From NCBI GenBank assembly GCA_932521035.1, contig OW051497.1, positions 2,666,001-2,730,000 on the forward strand: a stretch of DNA of 64,000 nt, in the 5' to 3' direction. Shown here in pieces: positions 23,262 through 34,404 of the stretch (its first letter is position 1; every line of letters starts with the position of its first letter). Origin of the DNA: Oscheius dolichura (Eukaryota; Nematoda; Chromadorea; Rhabditida; Rhabditidae). The position numbers were made by a program, and so were the translations under genes. The notes beneath the pieces were generated by a model. The model was given only the letters and a program-made list of their open reading frames with translations, had not been told where the DNA came from and searched no databases.

Positions 23262-23489
23262 TCAGCAGTGATGGTGGTGGTGATGTCCGTGATGATGGCC
23301 GTGGTGATGATGGTGGTGGAATGGATGGAAGAGATCGTGAAGAAGTCCATGATGGTGGTGATGATGCCCGTGGTGGTGGTGCCCATGTTCATAAATAACC
23401 ACTGGAGGAGGCTGCTGGACCACTAGTGGTGGTTGATGTTGGTAGACGGGAGGGGGAACTCCGTAGGGATTGTAGGGATTGTAAGACAT
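23262..23489 (-). CDS. Small histidine-rich protein
   Basis: A 75-aa single-exon frame. The first half is Pro/Tyr/Gln-rich (MSYNPYNPYGVPPPVYQ); the second half contains runs of four to six His separated by Gly (HGHHHHGHHHHHHG, HHHHHHGHHHGHHHHHHC) and ends in Cys-stop. There is no signal peptide. His/Gly tracts of this kind can bind Zn, Cu or Ni, so metal buffering is one possibility, but no enzyme domain exists. A TATATT-like element lies about 50 bp upstream. The shadow frame on the other strand reads as Val/Met repeats and is not real. Confidence 0.7.
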   Translation of the reverse strand: MSYNPYNPYGVPPPVYQHQPPLVVQQPPPVVIYEHGHHHHGHHHHHHGLLHDLFHPFHHHHHHGHHHGHHHHHHC

Positions 23490-23537
23490 TGTAGGAGAAT
23501 GAGAAGCGAATGATGGAGGCTCCTGTCCAGGCGAGGG

Positions 23538-23546
23538 TTTTATATT
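23538..23546 (-). promoter_or_regulatory. TATA-like box of the histidine-rich gene
   Basis: On the minus strand AATATAAAA lies 49-57 bp before the ATG at 23489, at a plausible core-promoter distance for a short untranslated leader. No acceptor-like TTTCAG is found next to the start codon. Confidence 0.4.
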
Positions 23547-24048
23547 GGAGGGGACGCCTTATCTAAACAGATCGGGGTGAATCATAGCTAACAGACGGTG
23601 GAACAATGCGCGGAGTGACGTACAGATCAGAAGCAGTGACGCAAGCAAAGGGCTCGTTTCGCCAGACACGACCGGAGGCTATGAGCAATAGTAGAAAGCA
23701 AGTGCTATTTTTAGGTGTCATGGAGTGAAACACAATCTCTTTATAGACGTCTATCAGGTTGGTGAGAAAGGATTGCCAAAAACAAATTCTAATGTGAGCC
23801 GGCGACACCTTATTGAACTCTTACCTCCAATTCTTGTCAGATTCCAAGCCCTTTTCTCAGTCATTGACGATAAAAATTCACATGTGTGACATTTCATTTT
23901 GAAGTTTTATAACATCAAACAAATTGATATGACCTTGCATGGACTGCTGGGAAAAAAAGTCATTAGAGCCTATTTTTGTGTTCGGATAAATGTGACAGGT
24001 CGAAATAAAAAGCTATTAATATTAAGCAGAGTAGTAACAAGGTGTGCT

Positions 24049-24805
24049 CTACGCTGCTCTCCACTCTCCATCGGCGTGATAAAATTCTTTGTACATGGGA
24101 AATCCGAACCTCTTTAGCTCTCTGTCAACGTCGAGGTACCTTCCAGAGGAACGTTGGCCCCCATGTTCTCCATCCAGCAAATATTTGTTTCCATCTGATC
24201 CCAGTCCCACAATAAAGCGGTCAGGGAAAGCTGCCGCTGCCTTTTCGACACCTCTCTTACATTCTTCTGCAGTTCCCAAAACGGCAATTTTGTCAGGATA
24301 CGGTACATCGTCAGGGTTGATTCCAGTGGTGTAAGAGTCGTCGCTCTTCGCAAGGACTCTGAACGACAGGCGAGCGGTTATTAGCAGCTTCGGCACATGT
24401 TCCCCTTCACCGAGAAGTAACAATACTTGAGGAATGGGGAACTCCCAACCTGAAAGGTAATAAAGTACACAAATTGAAGGCTAGCTTACGTGTCAGCTTT
24501 TGAATGAAGAGCATAGTTCCGAGCTCTGTCCAGGTTTGAAACTGGACTTGCTCCAGTTCGTCTTAAAAGGACTTATCAGAACGTAAGAGATGGTGCAAAC
24601 CTTGGTCTGTAAAAAATGGGCAGACGGATGAATATGGTTGATCTAATGGCTCCTTGACGTAAAATGTTATAACCTGCGATCTGTTGGGTCGTACGTGAGT
24701 CTTGAACATTGCTCGAACGTCGTCCCAATTATCCGAGAAGACCCGAACCGAGGCAAAGCAAAGTCAAAAGTTTTATGAGCGTGCGCACTATCCACTCGGG
24801 CACTT
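24049..24805 (-). pseudogene. 3' part of a second copy of the unknown 26-kb gene
   Basis: Three exons match the last three exons of the gene at 26073-28238: a fragment with NWDDVRAMF and YVKEPLDQPYSSVC, a short exon ending FIQKLT, and the final exon (VLLLLGEGEHVPKLLITARL ... FPMYKEFYHADGEWRAA). These parts have no stop or frameshift that I can see. The upstream six exons are missing: homology stops in an inverted repeat at 24733-24805. The matching first exon lies 300 bp away on the opposite strand. The reading frame may still be transcribed, but no start is available in place. Confidence 0.65.
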
Positions 24806-25569
24806 GTACACATTTGTTTAACAGCAAACTATTGCTTACAGTGTAGTTTATCCGATTCGCCGATTTCACATGTTAAACGAAAAGGCGTGCCACACCATAA
24901 CCCGAGCCATTCCGCAGAAATTGAAAACGATTTTTAGCATAGTTTTTCATGGGCTTTCGAATGGTGTAGGTCTTATCGCGTTAAGCCCCGGTAAACTAAA
25001 AAGGTTCCCTTGTAAGGCACCGCTCTTTTAGTGCCAAAAAGACAATATAAGCACCGTAAGGGTCACACTTGTTAGCTTTCGTCGCCTCTTCCAACCATGG
25101 CATCCACTTGCAAAGTCTATGAAAACAATGAAGATCTTGGCACAGAAGCTCTCGTTCCCGTCATCAATCTTCACAAAATGCGAAAGTACAATAAACGGGA
25201 GGATATCTCGGATGACGCTGTTTTGCTTACAGCACAGGTTGGTTCTTTAGTCTGTGTTACGGGGTGCTCCTTGTGGATTGGCGGGTAATATCGCATCATT
25301 TCTGCAAAAGTTCGGTTACCGTAAAACCTCTGATACCACCCCCTGTGTTTTCATATTTCGATTACTTTTTTTGCGGTCGTTGCATTGGAGAGGGGGTTCC
25401 TATTAGAGGGGGTGACTTTATAATTCGATTGATTTTTTCGGGACCAAAAATCCAAAAAATGCGATTATTTTTCAATTATTGAACTAATTTTTTCAAAAGT
25501 GCCCGAGTGGATAGTGCGCACGCTCATAAAACTTTTGATTTTGCTTTGCCTCGGTTCGGGTCTTCTCGG
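24733..25569. repeat. 73-bp inverted repeat flanking a 691-bp segment
   Basis: 24733-24805 and 25497-25569 are reverse complements with one mismatch that I can see in 73 bp (a G/A in an AAAGTCAAAA context). The left copy overlaps exon sequence (VFSDNWD). The enclosed segment carries an inverted first exon of the same gene family. The near identity implies a recent event. Confidence 0.85.
25097..25237 (+). pseudogene. Orphan first exon of the unknown gene, inverted
   Basis: The exon reads MASTCKVYENNEDLGTEAL and continues to a GTTGGT donor-like site after 47 codons. It matches residue for residue the first exon of the gene at 28238 (MASTCTVYKKNEDLGSEAL), including length and phase. It lies on the opposite strand to the rest of its own copy at 24049-24805, inside the inverted repeat. 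No downstream exon follows on the plus strand, so the copy is disrupted. Confidence 0.75.
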
Positions 25570-25700
25570 TGGCAAAAATCTTTTGCTTTTTTATTCTCGA
25601 CTTCTAATGGGCAGAAAGTGATCGAATTGTCATAATCACGAATTGCGCATCCTTTTCTTCCTTCAAAAGCTGCAATAAATTCCGTGAAAGATCATTTGAA

Positions 25701-25957
25701 GTCTCGACAGCTTTCGACAGGTCTCGACCAAACCCGGATTAGCCACCCCATGGAATTCGGGGCTTCGACAAGTCTCGACAGCTTTCGACAGGTCTCGACC
25801 AAACCCGGATTAGCCTCCCCATGGAATTCGGGGCTTCGACAAGTCTCGACAGCTTTCGACAAGTCTCGACAGCTTTCGACAAGTCTCGACAGCTTTCGAC
25901 AGGTCTCGACCAAACCCGGATTAGCCACCCCGTGGAATTCGGGGCTTCGACAAGTCT
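25701..25957. repeat. Tandem repeat, 71-bp unit with nested 20-bp subunit
   Basis: The unit begins GTCTCGACCAAACCCGGATT and includes CCATGGAATTCGGGGCTT; it starts at 25721, 25792 and 25903. Between the second and third starts the 20-bp subunit AAGTCTCGACAGCTTTCGAC is repeated two extra times (111 = 71 + 2x20). Both strands stay open in some frames because of the composition, giving spurious frames. Confidence 0.9.
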
Positions 25958-26072
25958 GGGAGAATAAGGAAAGATAATAAGAAAAGATTTATGTGATCCA
26001 GGCAGGTCTTAGAAACTAACAGAGGATAGATTAATAAAATAATAAGAAAAGTAGTTAAAGAGGCAAAATCTT

Positions 26073-28238
26073 CTATGTCGCCTTCCATTCCTCCTCGGCG
26101 TGGTAAAACTCTTTGTACATGGGGAATCCCAGCGAACTCAGTTCTCTGTCGAGATCCGTGTATTTTCCACGGCTACGTTGAATTTCCTTTCTACTATCCA
26201 CTAAACACTTGACTCCGTTTGAGGCAAATCCCACAACAAGACGGTCTGCGAATGTCTTGGCAGCCAGTTCCACGCCTGCTTTGCATTCTTCTGCAGTTCC
26301 CAAAACCGCAATCATGTCTGGGTAGGGGACATCTTCTAGGCTGATGCCTGTTGTGTAGGTATTGCCGGCTTTTGCTAGAATTCCAAAGGATAGGCGGGCG
26401 GTTATCAAGAGCTTTGGCACATGCTGGCCTTCTCCGAGAAGCAGCAAGACTTGGGGGATAGGAAATTCCCAGTCTAAAGGTAGATGAGGCAAATCATGGT
26501 AACCATGACTTACGCGTCAGCTTCTGCGTGAAGAGTTTGGTTCCCACCTGAGCATAACTTTGGAATTCCACATGTTTAAGTTTATCTTAAAGGAGCTCAA
26601 TCACTAAAGTAAATGCTACCCACCTTCTTTCTTAAAGTGTGAGCATACCGATGAGTATTTTTGATTTAGCGGCTCCTTGACATAAAAAGTAATGTTCACC
26701 AAATTTCTAGGCCGGAAGTAGCTCTTAAACATCTCTCGGACGTCATCCCAACTATTGGCAATCACATAAACTTGTTCTTGTCCAGTGCTCCACCGCTTCT
26801 CGTACTTATGTCGGTAGGTGAGGAATACATCTTTTAGAATAAAGTCGAAGTAGGGAATGTTTGGACCGACAACAACGTGCTTATTCAAAAACTTAGTGAA
26901 CCGTTTGGCATTGGGGATTTTCGCTGAAACAATGAATTGTCATTTCCTTTCCTTAAAGAGGCCTTACCTTCACATGTGTTTGTCCTTACTGTTTGTGAAT
27001 TCTTCCCCTTGAATTGAACATAGTTCTTGTGACTTTCCAATCCAAAGACATTTTTATCAGCCATAATTTTTAGATTTTCCCGATGGGTGGCTTTCAGATT
27101 TTTATAGTCCGTTGGCAATAGCAGCCTTCTGACATCTTCCCACAGTTGAACCTAAATACGGTTAAACGGATATTGTCAAATGACTTACTTCTACAATACC
27201 TAGCTCGCCTTTCTCCAGGTTCATTCTGGCATCATCACGGATGACGACGAACGTGACAGAGCTCCGAGTTGCAATAGATTTCGCAACTAAACTAAATAGC
27301 CGGTTGTTGAACAGCCGCGCCTTGTAGCTGGTCAGCTTGCCAAGACTTTTCACCTCCACTGCTACTAATTTCTTGCCTAAATTATACAACCTATTAGTTG
27401 GGGTATTTCTGTTACCGAAACGATGAAAGCCATCCGTCTCTCTGTTACAGTAGTGCACAAACCCTTCCTTTTCATAGGGTAGAGCGTGTAGTACTTGTAC
27501 TTTGCCATTGTCCAACTGAATGGTATTTTCCTCTTTTCATTTTATAGCACTTACTACATTGTCTAGAATCGCCTTTTCCGAAAGCTTTCCAATCAATGCT
27601 GCTCTTTTCTTCTTCTCCATCGGGACGTCCTCCTCGTGTTCCCATTCTTTATTCCTGAAATCATTATCACTACAGCTAGGCAATTCCTTCACGCTTATCA
27701 CTGATCAGGGGTGTTTCCCTTGACACCTCTTACATGGAAGGACTTTGGAACTTACTGGAGGCTGATTGTCACAAGCTTCTCTTCTCTCGTGATCTCGTAA
27801 GGCTTCCTGTCGATAGCCGAAGCAGTTCGTTTATGGAGCGTCATGTGAGCTGTACAGGATGCGTTCACTCTAACGCCGTACAGCCGGGGATCCTCCTTTC
27901 CTCTTTGAAAATGTCTTTCGACATCCTGAAACCAAATTTCTACCAGCTCTACCAGCTTCTATTGCAAAAGCACAGAACTACTTCCTAACCCTCGGATCAA
28001 AAAGGGTGTCACTAGAAAATAAAGCGGAAATGATCGCGAATCCTTTTACTCAAAAGCAATCCCCCAAAATCTGGCAGCACAAGTTTAAGAACCCTACCTC
28101 AGCTTTCAGCAGGGCAACTTGCTCGTTGATCTCCTCGCGTTGATTGTAGCTTCTCATTTTGTGACGATTGATGAGAGGAACGAGAGCTTCTGAGCCGAGA
28201 TCTTCATTCTTTTTATAGACTGTGCAGGTGGATGCCAT
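26073..28238 (-). CDS. Unrecognised approx. 520-aa protein, nine exons
   Basis: Exons 28098-28238, 27756-27925, 27555-27654, 27416-27515, 27189-27376, 26968-27151, 26624-26923, 26514-26585 and 26073-26473 join in consistent phases. I do not recognise the family. There is no signal peptide or membrane segment. The chain has mixed alpha/beta character with conserved-looking blocks: KKLVAVEVKSLGKLTSYKAR, SVTFVVIRDDARMN, VYVIANSWDDVREMF, VLLLLGEGQHVPKLLITARL and PYPDMIAVLGTAEECK. The last two blocks alternate hydrophobic strands with Gly/Glu turns. The second copy at 24-25 kb keeps the last two blocks almost unchanged, which points to selection on the C-terminal domain. The start follows no clear acceptor. 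Function unknown. Confidence 0.75.
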
Positions 28239-28319
28239 CGCTGGAGGAGACGAAGTGAGACGCCTATGGCTCTTATATGCATTCCTTATCACTAAAAGAT
28301 AGGTGACTTGTGACAGTTA

Positions 28320-29250
28320 ACACCCAAAGCCTTTCTCACCAGCTAGTTTCAAACAAATTGGTGTTTCATAACTATTTGGTGAAAAATAAGATTAATGAAA
28401 CCAGATGAACAGCTTTTAAATTGAAAGAAAGACAAAAGAACTAGTTCTCATTTCACTTCTTTTTTTTCACTACCTGTCAATTCTAGCACTGATAACTTCG
28501 ATTACGGAGCTAACACAAAATAAAGAGTTAGCCAGAGCAAACAACTGTTGCTCATTCCGATTTATCACTTGCGAAATTGCCGGACGGTGTTGGCATTATT
28601 TCTGACGTGAAAGAAAGATAAATTATTTGGATCACAGGGTGGAGCTACGCGAAATGTAATCTCAGAAGTCGAAGGAGAACAACGACTCTTAGTTGTTTTG
28701 CGTTGAAACTGACAGATTCCAACATGTTATTCGGAACATGTTATTCGGATAATTTAAAGAAAAAGGATTTCTGCTTATCGTTTTAAGTGTTATATTGGAT
28801 TTGAGGTTTTTACGAAAGATTGTTGAAGTTGAGAAAAAAAAGCAGATGGTTAGCTATAGCAAACAGCGTTAAAACATATGCCACTGATGATAAAGTTGCA
28901 ACAATAAAAGCGGCCTGCACCCTGTTACTCAACGTACCTGATTCATTCAAAAGGGTCTCCTTCAATTTTTCGTTGTTTGAACTGCTATCACAGAGAAGAG
29001 AGAAGGTCCTGGAGAATTGCTCCCCATTAATACTAATCAGGATCCACTTTAACCAAAGACAATGTCAGCCGGCATTGGAATACATCCGCAGTCCTTTTCT
29101 ACCGATGATATCACAAGTTCTGGTGTTCATCCAGGATGAGTTGCCTAAAAACAATACGGTATTCTTTAGAAGTCTTAGAAGTCTCTCTTAAAAGTCTTGT
29201 ACTGCTCTGAATTAAAATGTTCAGGGTTATTTTATCAAAAGGGAGTTCGC
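28320..29250. other. Intergenic, no supported gene
   Basis: AT-rich spacer. One open plus-strand frame (about 28820-29191) lacks an ATG start near its beginning, has no recognisable domain and has no flanking splice pattern, so I do not call it. Confidence 0.4.
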
Positions 29251-29258
29251 TGTGCACC

Positions 29259-29495
29259 CTATGAGCTTCCCCTAAACAGTCGGCAAAAAGTCATGGTCAG
29301 AGGAACTCCTGATTCCTGAAAAATGATTCCTTGGTATGGCATCTTCGCAATACAATATAATAAACTGCGGTAGTTTACGGCACGGGGCAACCGCCGTTCG
29401 ATGCGAGCAGTGTTCTTCTTCTTCTTGACGGGCCTCTTTTTCTCTGAACACCTCGTCAAGTGAATGGCCAGATGCTCTGGCGGGCGTTCCATCAA
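29259..29495 (-). CDS. Possible small basic protein, weak
   Basis: A minus-strand frame with ATG at 29491 reads MERPPEHLAIHLTRC and has a Lys/Arg stretch (KKRPVKKKKNTARIERRLP). A possible intron with donor GTAAAC and acceptor TTTTTCAG could remove the middle and end the protein in CRLFRGSS. Its upstream edge lies about 80 bp from the start of the divergent M1 gene. No family is recognised, and the call rests on composition and one splice pair only. Confidence 0.25.
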   Translation of the reverse strand: MMERPPEHLAIHLTRCSEKKRPVKKKKNTARIERRLPRAVNYRSLLYCIAKMPYQGIIFQESGVPLTMTFCRLFRGSS

Positions 29496-29577
29496 ATGAG
29501 CTCCCGTCTTATCTTCCTCCGAATTTCTTCTATTTTCTGAAAGGTCAGATATTTTCAGTATTCAAACTAGTGGTAGA

Positions 29578-32484
29578 ATGCCGACGCCTTTTAAAATGAT
29601 TCTTCTGCTATCCATGATAGCTCTTTTTATCGGGATGGCCAGAAGCTGTGATGAGGAGTGCGTCAAGCGTATGGCTTCGCTCGCTGAAGACCCTATGGAC
29701 TTCTCAAACCCCATTTCCCTCATTCCCGTCATCGAAGAAGCGTTACTCGATGAGCCGGTGTTGAAGAAGGAGCTCCTAATCTCCCGTATGTTACGACGGC
29801 TCCGTTAATAAGAAATTCAGGCGAGTACAACCTTCAAGTGCAAATCTATCCGCCAAATTATACCCACGTACCTGAAAACCGGACCTACGAATTGGAAGGA
29901 ACGGTAGCTTATTTAAAATCAATATAACACAATGTTTAGTTGGAACTGACTTTCGAGCTACGGAATGAATCTCGATTCCTTATCCTAAACCAAATAGGGC
30001 TGAATATCAAAGAAGCGTTCTTCAGAGATAGTCCGTTGGGCATTCGCATGGCTGACGGACAGAACGAGGTGATTCTGAACATCCCAGGGCACAAATTATC
30101 AACAGAAAGCGGAAAGATCTGAGTAATTTTAAGCAACTGCTACATAACAATTGGAATTAGATACTGTACAGTGCTTACTTGACCGAAGGAGGCGAACTGG
30201 ACCATGGGCTGAGAGCTTACTTCAATGAGGAGACCACAGAGAGGTCTTTTGCGTTTTCTACTGGGAGACTCCCAAGCGCCTTTGTTCCCTGCCTGGATGA
30301 AAGTAACGAGAAACCCGTCTGGAACGTCACTGCCGTCCACCCAGCTGGTTGTACGGTCGTCTCGACAGGAATGGAAGAATCTATCAAAAATTATGGGCCG
30401 GAAGTGAAGAAGGCTGGGATTAAGATACATTTCAGGCAAGGCCCTTGGAGGATCACAAGATTCTCGCCCACGCCAATGATGCCGCCATTCGGATTCACCC
30501 TGGCTGCTGGGATTCTCGTTTCAAAACAGAAGGATACGCCCGGCGGCGTTCAAGTGAGATTTACTGTTGTAAGAGGACTAGCCGACCGCTTCTGTGATGG
30601 GCATCTTTCGAATGCCAGAAGATCTTATATTCGTCAGTTTAGGTCAGAGTCTTCACCCAGTCATCTACCCTCGACAAGGTAAAGTTTGTTCTGGACTCGG
30701 CGGTTGCTGTTATTGACAAGTGCCAGGTATATTTGAACATCGCATTCCCCCTCAAGAAACTTGGTACTTTCCCTTACCGTTAAAGATTCGATTTATTCCT
30801 TCAGATCTCGTAGTAGTCTCCCGCGAACTCCCGGCAGTTAACTTCGGTGTTATTCTTTTGGGCAAGGATGCTCTTGTCGACGACAACACTCCTTGGGAAA
30901 GCAAAATTCAGTTAATCGAAACCCTGAGTGTAGCCGTTGCTCGGCAATGGTTCCTTCATTCTGTCATCCCCAAATTGTGAGATCACCGCTGGACAATTGA
31001 AGCACCGGCCTGGTGGTTAGCGCAGGTTGGAATCGAGAAAGTAGTAACTGGCGAGATGGCCAAGGGGGTAAGTGCTATTCTATTCATACAGTATGGCAGC
31101 CGTAGATGTTCCTTCGGGAGAAACACAGAACCATGGTGTGGGAACGAAGACATCCTTTCGCTCTTGAGCGGAAGGCTCCACTGCTTCACTTGACGACTAC
31201 TGCATTCGATCCGCTGAATTCTGTAAAAGGTGCTTCTCTTTTGAATACTCTTCAATTCTTGATACCTGATCATTTCGAGAAGATGATGAGGGTTAGCTTA
31301 TCAGATTTATACATTTTACAGTAATTTAAAACTATCTCAAGAAATATTTATTCGGAACAGTAGGACCAGAACAGTTCTTTGGAATTTTGAATAACGACAC
31401 CGTAAGCAAGATGTTGTCTTCCTGGACAAAGAATGCTGGTTATCCATTGGTGACGTTGCAACGGCTCAATTCAACTCATTGTGAGGTTTCCCAGAAGAAT
31501 TACATAGTCGAGAGAGGGTATCACATTTATCTGTAAGAATAGCTGCTTCCCTTCCAGCGCCAACTTCACCATTCCGCTCTGGGTTCAACGAGACGCGAAC
31601 AAAATTTACGACTTGTACTATTTGAAGGAAGTAGAGTCGATCATCCCCTGCAAGGAAGGCGAGACCTTGCTGCTGAACCCAGATGGTCGGGTTTACATGC
31701 GGACCAACTATTCAGCGGAATTTCGGGAAAAAATATACGAGCAAATGAAGAAGGACCACAAGGTAGCATCATCACGGTCACATAACCAAAAAGCTGCAGA
31801 TTTACACATTTCAAAGCAGATGCATGCTCTTATCGGATTTGACGGACCTTACGTTCAGCAATCAGCTGAATATCACCCACATGTTAAGACATCTGGAACA
31901 CTTCTATCGGGAAGACAACGTCGCCGTCACAAGACTCTTCTTCGAGTTATGGAACCACCTGGGACAGCAGAGCTTGGGCTATCACCCGGAGAGCATTGCC
32001 TCTGTGAGCAAATTATGTTTGTAATGAATCTTTGAATTCAGAAGACCTTGAAGAAAGCTCTAGTAAAGCACAAAGACCTGAATGTGGAGGCTACCCTCAA
32101 CGAAGTGGACAACTTCCGCTCCTACAGTGCGAGGATCAACGAAATCGAGAGATACTCACGGCTATGTCGAGTGGACTTCGCCTCCTGTGACCAGCAGCCT
32201 CACTCACAGTGGTGCTGTTGTTCAGACTGGGTTGCTAACAGCGCACTGGGTGAGTCGCAAACTAGGCCCCCTCTCTTTTATTACTAGCTGCACGGAGAAC
32301 AAGAATGAAACAACTCATGGAGAGCCTTCCCAGGGAGCAGCTCATGAAGTACTGGGTCACCCGAATCGCTCTCACCAACTCCCTCAAGAAAATCAAGGCT
32401 CGCGTCGATTTTGGTAGATCGGAGATAAGGCAACGGATGGCAACGTTGTTGGAAAACGTCGGCAAACGATATGAACAAATGTGA
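29578..32484 (+). CDS. M1-family non-peptidase homologue, possibly decaying
   Basis: A multi-exon gene with a signal peptide (MILLLSMIALFIGMARS) and full M1 layout: the N-terminal beta domain, the exon with FVPCLDESNEKPVW (matching [14 protein letters not shown]), the peptidase-like domain, and an ERAP1-like helical C-terminal domain (ITHMLRHLEHFYREDN, LPREQLMKYWVTRIAL) ending at 32482-32484. The catalytic motifs are gone: GAMEN corresponds to VNFGV, HELAH to VAVARQWF, and the NEG Glu region to WWLAQVG. It should not bind zinc. Nematodes are known to have M1 non-peptidase homologues with structural roles. In my reading two TGA codons lie in frame, one at an exon end (30120) and one near 30978; either introns are misplaced or the gene is decaying. 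Confidence 0.7.
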
Positions 32485-32499
32485 ATGAAGCGTTTCTTG

Positions 32500-33470
32500 G
32501 CTAGCCTAAAGAATAAACTTCAAAATGTATCGAAAAAACCAACCGTGTTTGTAGAATTGAAGAATTGATATTGTACGAGATGTCATTGAGCACGGAGGCA
32601 CGAATATCTGAAAACTGTAACAACTTGAGTGCAACAAAAAGTAAAAGTTAATAAATTTGGTCTTTGAGCGGAGAATCATTGAAAAAGCGGGTGTTTTATT
32701 GTTGATTAGTTAATATTTTAGTCTTTGGATTTTATAGACTCCCTTAACTTACTTCCGCGGAAATAAGTTAACGGAGTCGGATTTTATACAAAAGAATGTT
32801 GAATCGATCAATGAAAAGCATATGGTAAATTGGTAAGAAAGAGTTCACCATTTTTTCCATAGCATAACAACTATTTTCGCTTTTGATAAAACAAATAACT
32901 AATAGCAAAAATGATATGAATCTAGCAAAAAGAAAGAATTTTGTATGCTGCGTCCCTTTTGGCGATTATCGCAGCTGCCAAACCTCGCTCTATTCGTACT
33001 GCTAACTACGATACTTATCATTTATGCCAATTTTCTGTTCCCGGGGAGGAATTTTTAATCATGTTTTTACAGTCTTGACATATTAACGAATTATCCGAGC
33101 GTGTAATAAGAGCATAGATGGAATTTGATGATAAATGAAAAAGTCGAAAAAGCTCTCCATAGCGATAAAATTGCGCTCTACTCGCACTCCAAATCTTAAA
33201 TTTCATTTTCAAAAACTATTTGAGTGTAAAACACTTGATAATCTCTGTTGTTTATATATTTTTCTCGGCTATCGCAGTTATCAATTTTAAGAAAAATATA
33301 TCCATCGTTTATTTTCCTTGCAACACATTATTGGATACTATCAATAGGCTAAATGGTTGGTTTCCTTAATTCAAGATCTATTTTCCTCTATTGTTCGAAG
33401 TTTCATTTTATTATACAATATTTCAGCCATTCAAACAAGCTCTCTCATCGATCTCCGCTGATATTCAAAG
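32500..33470. other. AT-rich spacer
   Basis: No exon supported. It contains a 44-bp palindrome at about 32739-32782 and a smaller hairpin near 32950-32980. Confidence 0.4.
32739..32782. repeat. Palindromic hairpin
   Basis: Two 20-base arms (GACTCCCTTAACTTACTTCC and its near-complement) flank a central GCGG-type loop. Only two positions mismatch. It could form a stable cruciform or hairpin RNA, or be the collapsed ends of an inverted-repeat element. Confidence 0.7.
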
Positions 33471-33479
33471 GTAGTTATC

Positions 33480-34404
33480 ATGGTCGCTTTCTCTCTACCA
33501 GCACTTCCCGACATTCTTTTGGAGAGAATTGTTATAACGGTTTGCTCTTATAGTTCCCTTTTGTCATAAGAAGATTCAGTTTGACTGGAATAGTTATTTC
33601 CGAATGCAGCGGACCTGTCAATTTGATTTCATTCGAGTCAATCCTAATGTGAAGGTCTTTGAAGCTTATCAACATTTTCCCTCTACGCAACTTGATTGTG
33701 TATACAGAGGAGGGTGGCTTTTTGAGAACAAATGCAACATAATTGAAAACCTGTATGGAGTTAGATGGAGGAGCATCGATTTTCCAATGAGTCTGTAGAC
33801 CCCTGCTCTTTTCCCCAATTAATATTTCAGAAATCCAAAAAATTTGACCAGCTTTACGATCTATTGAAGGAACAACGCGTTACGGCTGATGAACTCTATT
33901 TCTGTTCGTTACATCCTGCGGAAATGACCAAAGAACAATTGGAGAAGTTGGTTAAATTATTAAAACCTACAGATATCACGATGCACAATGGATAGTCCGA
34001 TAGGTATGAAGCACTTCTTCAAGTAAAGACTCTGGTATATTTATTTCATGTTTTGTTTTCTACCCTTGATTTTAGATCTGGCTATCTATAGAAACTGACC
34101 TGAACACAGCTCGGCCCGCGATGAGAACATTGCTGCCTCACTATGCTTTTCTTGTATTCCGCGTAAGTATCAAGCGCAAATCTGCTACAGTTCATATTTT
34201 ACCGTTGTTATTATGGACCCTCCAGGTGATATATCAAAAAGACTTTTTATTCTTTTTTTCTTTCAGCTTCTACGATCCACCCTTCCGTTGCCGAAACTAA
34301 AATCGTTCCAGTTGCATGTAAAATGGCGAACCCTACAGTCACATTCGCTCGATGATATTGTGGAGAGACTTAGTGACTTCAATCCAGTTAAACTGCGGCG
34401 CTAG
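33480..34404 (+). pseudogene. F-box-like gene with broken frame
   Basis: The start reads MVAFSLPALPDILLERIVIT, a typical nematode F-box opening (LPDxxLERI). Later exons read KKFDQLYDLLKEQRVTADEL, RYEALLQVKTL, IWLSIETDLNTARPAM and LLRSTLPLPKLKSFQ, ending at 34402-34404 (KLRR-stop). The exon before KKFDQ cannot be joined in phase, and a TAG interrupts MHNG-stop-SDRYEALL in an otherwise continuous frame. Nematode F-box genes form large, fast-changing families with many pseudogenes, so decay is the simplest reading; a missed intron around 33980 is possible. Confidence 0.55.

Noticed and set aside
23217-23426. Plus-strand Val/Met-rich frame
   Set aside because: Exact shadow of the histidine-rich minus-strand gene; GTG and ATG codons arise from CAC and CAT.
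25680-25960. CRISPR-like array
   Set aside because: Repeats are contiguous without unique spacers of constant length, and the genome is eukaryotic.
25684-25977. Open frames on both strands through the tandem repeat
   Set aside because: They result from repeat units that lack stops in some frames; no start context or splice support.
28820-29191. 123-codon plus-strand frame
   Set aside because: Begins with TTG, no domain, and no acceptor or donor at the ends that would make it an internal exon.
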